Shown piece after piece: positions 1-5,635 of a stretch of 6,751 nucleotides of DNA (positions are counted from its first letter, which is position 1; each line of letters starts with the position of its first letter). The notes below the pieces were generated by a model. That model made no database searches. It saw nothing but the letters and a program-made list of their open reading frames with translations, and was not told where the DNA came from. Made by a program: the position numbers and the translations under genes. The stretch comes from Deltaproteobacteria bacterium. GTDB lineage: Bacteria; Desulfobacterota; Desulfobulbia; Desulfobulbales; BM004. The stretch lies in the NCBI GenBank assembly GCA_019312685.1, contig JAFDCR010000205.1, positions 1 to 6,751 on the forward strand, written 5' to 3'.

Positions 1-2947
1 AGACGACCCGGTTGTTTTTGAGGTAAATTTTTCCGAACTTCCTATTGTGGTTTTTTCCCTCTCGGGAACATGCGGCATTGCCTGTCTGAAGGAAATTGCC
101 GATGATCTCAAGGATGAGATAGAAGCTCTCCCGGGAGTTCTGGAAGCTGAAGTGACCGGCGGCATTGAGCGGGAGATCCGGGTCGAGGCCTTTCCTGAAA
201 AGCTTGCCTATTATAATATCCCGATCTTTGCCCTCCAGGATGCGGTATCAAACGAGAACCGGAACACCTCGGGAGGCACCATCCGTCTAGGTGACGGTCG
301 GTTCCAGCTACGGGTTCCCGGTGAATTTGAGCAGCCCGATGAGATTTATCACCTTATTGTCGGAACCCACCAGGGACAGCCCATTTATCTGAAGGATGTA
401 GCCAGGGTTGTGGACAGCTTCAAGGATGAAACAAGCCGTTCCAGGTTGAACGGCAAGGAAGCGGTCAATATCATGGTCAAGAAGAGGGCCGGTGAAAATA
501 TCATTGCGATCACCGATGCCATTGATGAGCTGCTGGCCGAGATGCAGCCGAGCTGGCCCAGGGGGACGGAAATCACCAAGCTCATGGACAAGGCCAAAGA
601 TATCAGGCTCATGGTGGCCGACCTTGAGAACAATATTCTTACAGGTTTGGTCCTGGTTGTCTTTGTCATCCTTTTTGCCATGGGAATCCGGAATGCGGTC
701 CTTGTGAGCCTGGCCATTCCATTTTCCATGCTTCTCTCATTTACTATACTCTATGCCCTTGACATTACCCTGAACATGGTCGTTCTCTTCAGCTTGACAT
801 TGGCGCTCGGCATGCTGGTGGATAATGCCATTGTTATCGTGGAGAATATCTACCGCTACCTTGAGCAGGGTGTACCGCGGCTGGAAGCGGCAAAAAAGGC
901 AACTTCCGAAGTGGCATATGCTGTAATCGGCTCTACAATAACAACCCTTGGTGCCTTTTTCCCGATGTTGTTCTGGCCGGGGATAATGGGCGAATTCATG
1001 AGTTATCTGCCCCTGACGCTGATAGTTACACTGTCATCCAGTCTTTTTGTGGCCATGGTGATCAATCCGGCCCTGGCATCAATTTTTATGAATATTAAAT
1101 CAGGGAACAGTATAAGTTCAAATGGTTCAGAGGTTCAGACAAAAACCGCTGAAGAAATTGCCAGGGCCGGAGAAAGTCCGGTTGCAGTAAAGGGGCCTCT
1201 GCTTACACTTTATACAAGATCACTGCACCAGGCTCTTAACCATAAAACAGCCGTGATCTGCATTGCCGGCTGCATGCTGGTCCTTCTCGTACAGATATGG
1301 CTTCTGCGGGTCGGATTGGAAAGGCCGGTGGAATTCTTCCCTAATATTGAGCCCAAGGCAATGTATGTGAATCTGGATACGCCTGAAGGTGCGGTTCTTG
1401 AGTACGTCGATTCTGTCGTGCGCCGGGTCGAGCTTGCGGTAAACGGTTTTGATTCAGCACCGGAAGCTATGTCTTCATTGGAAAAATACAATGTTTCATA
1501 CGAACCAAAAGAACATGAGAAAAAAGACGGCTCCATTTTCCAAGGTCCTAGTGATATTGCAAACATTGAATACATTTACGGCAAGTCGGTGGTAACCTCA
1601 GGCCCAGGCATGATGTTCGATCCCAACGCCCCGAACCATGTCGGCATCCAGTTTATTGATCTTGAAGACAGGATCACCCCGAGTTCCCAGTCATTGGAAC
1701 TGATCCGTGAACGGGTGAAAAACATTCCCGGTGCCAAGATTACTGTGGCGGAACAGGAAGAAGGACCGCCCACGGGTGCTCCGGTCAATATCGAAATTGC
1801 CGGCGATGATTTTGAGATACTTGGCCGGATTGCCAAGAACATACGGGAAATGATAACGAACATTCCCTTTGTTCATGATATCAGGGATGATTATGTGGAA
1901 GGGACGCCTACTGTCCGTATTAAACTTGACCGTCAGAAGGCGGCCCTGTTCGGCCTCCATACTGATAATATCGGCACGGCGCTGAAGACTGCCTATAACG
2001 GACTGGAGGTTTCCACATACCGGGAGGGAGATGAGGATTATGATATCACCGTGCAGCTTTCCGAGGAAAAGCGCAGGGTAACGGACGTCCTGCGTGAACT
2101 GATGCTGCCGACGCCTTCGGGCATAACGGTGCCGTTGACAACCCTGGCGAGGATAGAGTTTGCAGGCGGGCTGGGGGATATTGTCCGGATAAACCATGAA
2201 CGGGTAGTCACGGTAAAAGCCAGTGTAGATGAGAATAAAATCCCGGGACCTGTTGCCAGGGCCCAGGCGGAAGAATTATTGAAAGGTTTTCCCCTGCCTC
2301 CGGGTTATCGGATCACCTTTACCGGGGAATTCGAATTCCAGCAGGAGTCAGAGGATTTTCTTTCAAAGGCATTTGCCGTCGCGCTTTTCCTGATATTCCT
2401 GATTCTGGTCACGCAGTTCAACTCGGTGGCCCAGCCTTTTATCATCATGACAGCGGTTATACTTTCCCTGGGGGGAGCCTTCCTGGGGTTGACGGTTCTG
2501 AATTCACCATTCGGTATTATCATGACCGGGGTGGGAGTGATTTCTCTTGCCGGGGTTGTGGTCAATAACGGCATAGTCCTGATTGACTATATAAACAAAC
2601 TGCGGCAGCGCGGCCTTGATCTACGTGAAGCGGTGGTGGCCGGCGGTGCCACAAGATTACGTCCGGTAATATTAACCGCTGTCACCACAATCCTAGGACT
2701 GCTGCCCATGGTGACAGGCGTCTCCTATGATTTTCATAATCTGTCAATATCCTGGGTCAGTGAATCAAGCCAGTGGTGGAGAACCATGGCAATCGTGGTC
2801 ATTTTCGGTTTGATGGTTGCCACCTTTCTGACCCTGGTAGTTGTGCCCGTACTTTACGTATTTATTGATGAAAGCAAGATGAAGCTGGCTCTTTTCCGCG
2901 GCTGGCTGAGATCCTTTTTCCCCGGCGGCTCGGTTGCGGGGGAATAA
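1..2947 (+). CDS. RND-family efflux transporter permease, 5'-partial (HAE-1/AcrB-like)
   Basis: This is the inner-membrane pump of a tripartite RND system, which uses proton flow to export hydrophobic compounds with a periplasmic adaptor and an outer-membrane channel. The reading frame is already open at base 2 (DDPVVFEVNFSELPIVV..., a typical RND porter stretch), so the GTG at 47 is not the true start; 981 codons are visible. By alignment with AcrB from memory, about 130 N-terminal residues including TM1 are missing. Residues counted from base 2: first porter part about 1-205, TM2-TM6 about 211-360, TM7 about 417-435, second porter domain up to about 780, then TM8-TM12, with the stop at 2945-2947. 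TM4 carries GMLVDNAIVIVEN (D274-N275) and TM10 carries GVVVNNGIVLIDY (N855-N856). A SESSQWW segment precedes TM12. The adaptor gene presumably lies upstream, outside the window. Substrate is unknown. The family assignment is very secure. Confidence 0.95.
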   Translation, partial: DDPVVFEVNFSELPIVVFSLSGTCGIACLKEIADDLKDEIEALPGVLEAEVTGGIEREIRVEAFPEKLAYYNIPIFALQDAVSNENRNTSGGTIRLGDGRFQLRVPGEFEQPDEIYHLIVGTHQGQPIYLKDVARVVDSFKDETSRSRLNGKEAVNIMVKKRAGENIIAITDAIDELLAEMQPSWPRGTEITKLMDKAKDIRLMVADLENNILTGLVLVVFVILFAMGIRNAVLVSLAIPFSMLLSFTILYALDITLNMVVLFSLTLALGMLVDNAIVIVENIYRYLEQGVPRLEAAKKATSEVAYAVIGSTITTLGAFFPMLFWPGIMGEFMSYLPLTLIVTLSSSLFVAMVINPALASIFMNIKSGNSISSNGSEVQTKTAEEIARAGESPVAVKGPLLTLYTRSLHQALNHKTAVICIAGCMLVLLVQIWLLRVGLERPVEFFPNIEPKAMYVNLDTPEGAVLEYVDSVVRRVELAVNGFDSAPEAMSSLEKYNVSYEPKEHEKKDGSIFQGPSDIANIEYIYGKSVVTSGPGMMFDPNAPNHVGIQFIDLEDRITPSSQSLELIRERVKNIPGAKITVAEQEEGPPTGAPVNIEIAGDDFEILGRIAKNIREMITNIPFVHDIRDDYVEGTPTVRIKLDRQKAALFGLHTDNIGTALKTAYNGLEVSTYREGDEDYDITVQLSEEKRRVTDVLRELMLPTPSGITVPLTTLARIEFAGGLGDIVRINHERVVTVKASVDENKIPGPVARAQAEELLKGFPLPPGYRITFTGEFEFQQESEDFLSKAFAVALFLIFLILVTQFNSVAQPFIIMTAVILSLGGAFLGLTVLNSPFGIIMTGVGVISLAGVVVNNGIVLIDYINKLRQRGLDLREAVVAGGATRLRPVILTAVTTILGLLPMVTGVSYDFHNLSISWVSESSQWWRTMAIVVIFGLMVATFLTLVVVPVLYVFIDESKMKLALFRGWLRSFFPGGSVAGE

Positions 2948-2985
2948 ATATCCGGCACTATCGTTATCGGCCTGGAAGGGATATT
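2947..2985. repeat. 7-bp inverted repeat just after the RND gene
   Basis: AATATCC at 2947-2953 is the exact reverse complement of GGATATT at 2979-2985, with a 25-base loop. It begins at the last base of the RND stop codon, where a 3'-end hairpin would be expected. No T-run follows on the plus strand and the stem is AT-rich, so it is not a canonical intrinsic terminator. It may be a weak mRNA-end structure or chance. Confidence 0.25.
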
Positions 2986-3190
2986 AGAAATCTTGCAAAA
3001 ACTTCAGGGAAACATCTTCAACAGCCATCTCCAGTCCATAAAAGCGTTTTTTAATAGTTAGCTGTTTTTCGGAGAGGCCGGTAATGCCTTCTTCCGGGGT
3101 GCCCAATAAAAGGAGGGATCTTTTCAGGATTGTCTTGTTCTGATGCAGAACGTGTCGGTCAACCGTTAATAAATTGCCAGGTGCTACCAT
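2984..3190 (-). CDS. possible small ORF downstream of and overlapping bpt
   Basis: This is an open frame of 68 codons from ATG at 3188-3190 to TAA at 2984-2986, and its first 32 bases lie inside the 3' end of bpt in another frame. The translation is mixed hydrophilic with a Lys/Glu-rich second half (GLSEKQLTIKKRFYGLEMAVEDVSLKFL), without membrane segments or a recognisable domain. It would be the third gene of a DUF1847-bpt operon. No convincing Shine-Dalgarno precedes the ATG, and I do not recognise the protein. The composition looks reasonably protein-like outside the overlap, so it could be a real short gene, the remnant of one, or a chance ORF in the spacer between the convergent RND and bpt genes. 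Confidence 0.22.
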   Translation of the reverse strand: MVAPGNLLTVDRHVLHQNKTILKRSLLLLGTPEEGITGLSEKQLTIKKRFYGLEMAVEDVSLKFLQDF

Positions 3191-3872
3191 GAAGCAGGTA
3201 ATGGGGGTTGAATTGAGCCTTGTAACTCATTGCTTTTACATCCTTTATCCAATAACCAAGATAAATAAATTTTATTCCTTTCTGCCTGCAAAAGTCAGTA
3301 AGATACAGAATGTTATAGGTCCCGGGGCTTCTTTTTTCTTCTTCAGGGTCAAAATAAAAAAATACCACATTGAGCCAATCGGCGCTCAAATCAACAATAG
3401 CTGAGCCGATCAGTCGGGAGCCTGATCTGTACCGGAACTCCACGGTTCGAGTTATATGATTGAGGAAGAACCCGTTGTAGTAGTCAATCGCTGAACTGTC
3501 CCGCCCGGGAAACCTGGTAGTCAGGAATTTATCCAGCAGGTCCAGATTTTCCTGATTGAAGGAAAGGGGAGCGGTTTCAACATTCAGATCCAGGTTTTTT
3601 TTCAGAACCCTTCTCTGGTTGCGATTCGGCTTAAACTCCTGGGGATCAAGGCGGAGCGGCACGCAAGCCCGGCATTCCCCGCAGTGCATATTGTAAATTA
3701 TATTACCGTTGCGGCGATAACCGGAGTCAAGATACAACCCCATCAGCAGGTCCGGCATGGTATCAAACAGGGCCTGATGGTAGACTGCCCGGTATGGGAG
3801 TCCGTAAGGACAATCAGTTGCCGCCTCCATAAAAAAACGTTCAAGGTTGTTTTTAATGTCTTGGATCTCCAT
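3159..3872 (-). CDS. bpt: aspartate/glutamate leucyltransferase / arginyltransferase (Bpt, ATE family)
   Basis: The enzyme transfers leucine (or arginine in relatives) from aminoacyl-tRNA to proteins with acidic N-terminal residues, making them N-degrons for ClpS/ClpAP in the cytoplasm. The 237-residue product matches the usual bacterial length of about 230-250. The N-terminal ATE domain shows C21-P-Y followed by the cluster C64-GE-C67-RA-C70-VPLR, then the family stretch EFKPNRNQRRVLKKN (about 79-93). The C-terminal GNAT-fold half has FFYFDPEEEKRSPGTYNILY and the hallmark YLGYWI...MSYKAQFNP near the C-terminus. The start at 3872 is supported by AGGA at 3878-3881, 5 bases upstream. It lies 64 bases downstream of the DUF1847 gene on the same strand with no clear terminator between, so co-transcription is likely. 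Leucyl versus arginyl specificity cannot be decided from sequence. No clpS is in the window. Confidence 0.93.
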   Translation of the reverse strand: MEIQDIKNNLERFFMEAATDCPYGLPYRAVYHQALFDTMPDLLMGLYLDSGYRRNGNIIYNMHCGECRACVPLRLDPQEFKPNRNQRRVLKKNLDLNVETAPLSFNQENLDLLDKFLTTRFPGRDSSAIDYYNGFFLNHITRTVEFRYRSGSRLIGSAIVDLSADWLNVVFFYFDPEEEKRSPGTYNILYLTDFCRQKGIKFIYLGYWIKDVKAMSYKAQFNPHYLLHGSTWQFING

Positions 3873-3877
3873 AAAAA

Positions 3878-3881
3878 TCCT
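3878..3881 (-). promoter_or_regulatory. ribosome binding site of bpt
   Basis: On the minus strand, AGGA lies 5 bases before the ATG at 3870-3872 (AGGATTTTTATG). It is a short but usable Shine-Dalgarno and fixes the start of bpt. Confidence 0.5.
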
Positions 3882-3936
3882 GGATGTTTTAAAGATTTAT
3901 TAAAAAACTTTGCACAGGATGTCCGATTCCAGAGGT

Positions 3937-4680
3937 TTAAAGGTTATCCGGAGCATCATCAGGTTCAACCAATACAGGCTGTTTCTGCAGCCGCTTGTAA
4001 TAAAAATTCTGGCCGTACAGGACCGACACCGGATTGTGACCGGCTACCCGGTCCTTGACCACCAGGGTGGTAACCGGGGCCTCGGAATACTTGGTAAACA
4101 GGATGTCGTGGCCGACGCAGAGACCGACAATGATGTTCAGGGCGGTTCCGGACCTGTTCAGCAGCCTTGCCTGGGCCACGGGATTGCAGGCAGGCTCAAA
4201 AGTGCCGGGCCGCACCTTCTCCTTTTCCCTGAGCCCGAGTTCGAGCTTATCTATGCTGCCCGACTTGCAGCAGACACTGACGGCTTTGAATCCCTGGGCT
4301 TCGAGGATCGCTGCCAGCCTGTTTGTCTCATCCAGCAATCCTATGCAGGTCGCCATGCCTATCTTCTCATAGCCCATGAGCTTGGCAAAGGCGATTGTAT
4401 CTTCCACCCTGGTCCAGCGGGCATTTATCGCATCGCTGCCCGGAATGGGTTGGTAGCACAAGCCCTCCACCTTGGCTGCTACACTGGCCATCCGGGCATC
4501 ATCGGCATCGCCTTTATACAGCTCAAACGATTCCTTGATTATATCCCCATGGTCATGGGTCGGGCAGTTGCCCGGCTTCGCCGGTTTGTTGTCAGGATCG
4601 GCGTACCAGCAGTTCGTACTGCCGCTTTTCCGCCAGGCGGCGCTGCATTTTGCACAGGTAAAATCCGGTTTTTTACTCAT
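3937..4680 (-). CDS. DUF1847 family protein, Cys-rich putative metal-binding protein
   Basis: This is a cytoplasmic protein of unknown function found mainly in anaerobic bacteria and archaea. From the ATG at 4680 it has 247 residues. The N-terminus carries a zinc-ribbon-like set, C9-x2-C12, C24 and C39, the last in CPTHDHGDII, the family hallmark. The body looks alpha/beta, with conserved-looking Cys patches: C75, C112 (MATCIGLLDE), the pair C137-C138 (SVCCKSGSIDK), C165 (EPACNPVAQA) and C188 (GLCVGHD, just before H191). Ten cysteines suggest metal or Fe-S binding or redox work; this is inference. No signal peptide or membrane segment is seen. The frame extends to a TTG at 4686, but AAGGAG at 4690-4695 is 9 bases from the ATG and only 3 from the TTG, so ATG is chosen. 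It is the first gene of a probable unit with bpt. Confidence 0.88.
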   Translation of the reverse strand: MSKKPDFTCAKCSAAWRKSGSTNCWYADPDNKPAKPGNCPTHDHGDIIKESFELYKGDADDARMASVAAKVEGLCYQPIPGSDAINARWTRVEDTIAFAKLMGYEKIGMATCIGLLDETNRLAAILEAQGFKAVSVCCKSGSIDKLELGLREKEKVRPGTFEPACNPVAQARLLNRSGTALNIIVGLCVGHDILFTKYSEAPVTTLVVKDRVAGHNPVSVLYGQNFYYKRLQKQPVLVEPDDAPDNL

Positions 4681-4689
4681 GGCCAATCA

Positions 4690-4695
4690 CTCCTT
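4690..4695 (-). promoter_or_regulatory. ribosome binding site deciding the DUF1847 start
   Basis: AAGGAG on the minus strand, with 9 bases between it and the ATG at 4678-4680. Spacing to the alternative in-frame TTG at 4684-4686 is only 3 bases, so initiation at ATG is favoured. Confidence 0.65.
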
Positions 4696-4727
4696 CTATT
4701 GTTGTCTGACGAATCAGGTTCTCTCTG

Positions 4728-4757
4728 CATATAAAATGATGCCGGTGATTAACGCAA
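4728..4757 (-). promoter_or_regulatory. weak candidate promoter for DUF1847-bpt
   Basis: On the minus strand, TTGCGT (4757-4752) is followed after 18 bases by TATATG (4733-4728). It would start transcription near 4721 and give a leader of about 40 bases before the DUF1847 ATG. The match is only moderate (3/6 and 4/6), so this is a candidate chosen mainly by position. Confidence 0.25.
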
Positions 4758-4777
4758 TACTATAAACTGTTTATAAT
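4749..4777 (+). promoter_or_regulatory. candidate sigma70 promoter facing the kinase gene
   Basis: TTAACG at 4749-4754 (4/6 of consensus), a 17-base spacer and a perfect TATAAT at 4772-4777. The -10 box overlaps the right arm of the 4761-4775 dyad, and the -35 box overlaps the candidate promoter of the opposite strand. If used, the kinase mRNA would have a leader of roughly 340 bases. Confidence 0.35.
4761..4775. promoter_or_regulatory. palindromic operator-like dyad TATAAAC-T-GTTTATA
   Basis: TATAAAC (4761-4767) and GTTTATA (4769-4775) are exact reverse complements around a single T. The 15-base site sits between two divergent candidate promoters. Its core TAAACTGTTT recurs at 4921-4930. 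This is the size and symmetry expected of a dimeric repressor site; the binding protein is unknown. Confidence 0.4.
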
Positions 4778-4881
4778 ATTCTTCCGTGTCGCTCATGTTT
4801 AAACCGGACATGCATCCCTTTTTTACTGAGTTTAATCTGATAATGGAAAACCAGGGGTAAAAATTTTTAAGGCTGTTTTTC

Positions 4882-4912
4882 AGATGTTATTGGGGGTATA
4901 ATTATAACATCT
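4882..4912. repeat. perfect 9-bp inverted repeat enclosing a TATAAT box
   Basis: AGATGTTAT (4882-4890) is the exact reverse complement of ATAACATCT (4904-4912). The 13-base centre contains TATAAT at 4897-4902 on the plus strand. No good -35 box is found 17 bases upstream. It could be an operator straddling a promoter or a hairpin in a longer transcript; it lacks a following T-run and is not a terminator. Confidence 0.45.
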
Positions 4913-4920
4913 CGGAACAT

Positions 4921-4930
4921 TAAACTGTTT
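4921..4930. promoter_or_regulatory. second copy of the TAAACTGTTT motif
   Basis: This ten-base match to the core of the 4761-4775 dyad is itself symmetric (AAAC-T-GTTT). It lies about 158 bases away in the same intergenic region, consistent with a second, weaker site for the same regulator. A chance repeat in AT-rich DNA is also possible. Confidence 0.25.
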
Positions 4931-4986
4931 GATGGAAGATTCTCTAAATTTCTGGTTTCGACCGAGAGGGTGGCTGAGGTTGTACT

Positions 4987-5039
4987 GTTAAGGATTGATG
5001 AAGTGCTGGGAAATTGAGCTGCCTTAACCGGTTGTTAAG
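4987..5039 (+). promoter_or_regulatory. competing stems in the kinase leader
   Basis: CCTTAAC (5022-5028) can pair with GTTAAGG upstream (4987-4993, 7 bp). Its CTTAAC part (5023-5028) can instead pair with GTTAAG downstream (5034-5039, 6 bp, loop CGGTT). The two stems exclude each other. No T-run follows the downstream stem, so if it is regulatory it is not a simple terminator attenuator. Confidence 0.25.
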
Positions 5040-5127
5040 CCGATGTTGCCGTTAGTGGAAATATCGTTAGCTTGAGCTCCGTTATTTTGATTTTTGTTAT
5101 AGTTGATTCGGCCGCATAAAACTCTCA

Positions 5128-5625
5128 ATGAAAACAAATCTGACACTTATCGGCATGCCCGGTGCAGGGAAAAGCACCATCGGTATAATCCTTGCTAAGG
5201 ATCTGGGGTTCGGTTTTATCGATACCGATGTGCTCATCCAGATCAACCAGCAGAAGACCCTGCAGCAGATCATTGATGAAAGCGACCATCTCAACCTGAG
5301 AGCAATCGAGGAAAGGGAAATCCTGAAGCTCAATATTAACCGCCATGTTATTGCCACAGGCGGGAGCGCGGCCTACAGTGAAAAGGCAATGAATCATCTG
5401 CTTGACATCTCCACAGTAGTATTCCTGAAGGCTGATTTTGAAGCAATCCAAAAGAGAATCCATCATTTTGAATCAAGGGGGATCGCAAAAGCCAGGGGGC
5501 AGACATTCAGGGAGCTTTTCGAAGAACGCCAGATTCTTTATAAAAAATATGCCGAAATCACTATCGACTGTAATGTACTGGACCAGGAGGAACTGGCCAG
5601 GCAGATTGCCGATTCCATTTGTTGA
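5128..5625 (+). CDS. shikimate kinase-like P-loop kinase (AroK family, diverged signature)
   Basis: This is a cytoplasmic nucleoside-monophosphate-kinase fold protein of 165 residues, the normal AroK length. AroK phosphorylates shikimate at the 3-OH with ATP in chorismate synthesis. Visible motifs are the Walker A GMPGAGKS (9-16), D32-T-D34 (Mg2+ and shikimate positions), R58-AIEE (substrate Arg), GGS at 78-80, R117-G in the lid, and a C-terminal R134 in FEERQILY. Classical AroK has GGG and an RP lid; here they are GGS (ATGGSAAYSEKAM) and RG. The core Asp/Arg residues are kept, so a small hydroxy-acid or alcohol substrate is likely, but shikimate is not assured. ATG at 5128 is the only good start: an in-frame TGA lies at 5104-5106. 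There is no clear Shine-Dalgarno. No other aromatic pathway gene is nearby, so I leave the symbol blank. Confidence 0.85.
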   Translation: MKTNLTLIGMPGAGKSTIGIILAKDLGFGFIDTDVLIQINQQKTLQQIIDESDHLNLRAIEEREILKLNINRHVIATGGSAAYSEKAMNHLLDISTVVFLKADFEAIQKRIHHFESRGIAKARGQTFRELFEERQILYKKYAEITIDCNVLDQEELARQIADSIC

Positions 5626-5635
5626 TTCCGGTAAC

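Larger units (their letters stand above)
4681..5127. other. 447-base divergent intergenic region without a gene
   Basis: The region separates DUF1847 (-) from the kinase gene (+). It is AT-rich, has stops in all frames and encodes nothing recognisable. It holds several dyads: TATAAAC-T-GTTTATA at 4761-4775, a second TAAACTGTTT at 4921-4930, AGATGTTAT...ATAACATCT at 4882-4912, and competing GTTAAGG/CCTTAAC/GTTAAG segments at 4987-5039. Two TATAAT boxes lie on the plus strand at 4772-4777 and 4897-4902. This looks like a double-sided promoter and operator region, possibly with a long 5' leader for the kinase gene. A small RNA cannot be excluded. Confidence 0.6.

Noticed and set aside
47..49. 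GTG at 47 as the start of the RND protein.
   Set aside because: The frame is open upstream to the window edge with conserved RND porter sequence, so the gene is truncated by the window and the GTG is an internal Val codon.
1691..2197. 168-codon minus-strand frame inside the RND gene.
   Set aside because: It lies wholly antisense to conserved RND porter sequence and shows no domain; the other minus-strand frames inside the RND gene are similar shadows.
2948..3158. Search for intrinsic terminators between the convergent RND and bpt genes.
   Set aside because: Only an AT-rich 7-bp inverted repeat was found, without a GC-rich stem or a T-run on either strand.
3873..3936. Repeated CATCC/GGATG words and a T-run between DUF1847 and bpt considered as a terminator.
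   Set aside because: The words are direct rather than inverted repeats, so no hairpin precedes the T-run.
3910..4734. Long open frame (274 codons) on the plus strand opposite DUF1847.
   Set aside because: It is a shadow: the minus-strand frame shows the DUF1847 cysteine and CPTxxxxDII motifs and a good ribosome binding site, while the plus frame has no recognisable domain.
4952..5010. Segment GAGAGGGTGGCTGAGGTTG that resembles the 5' half of a tRNA-Ser or tRNA-Leu.
   Set aside because: No anticodon arm, T-arm consensus or pairing acceptor stem follows; the only TTCGA-like stretch is on the wrong (5') side.
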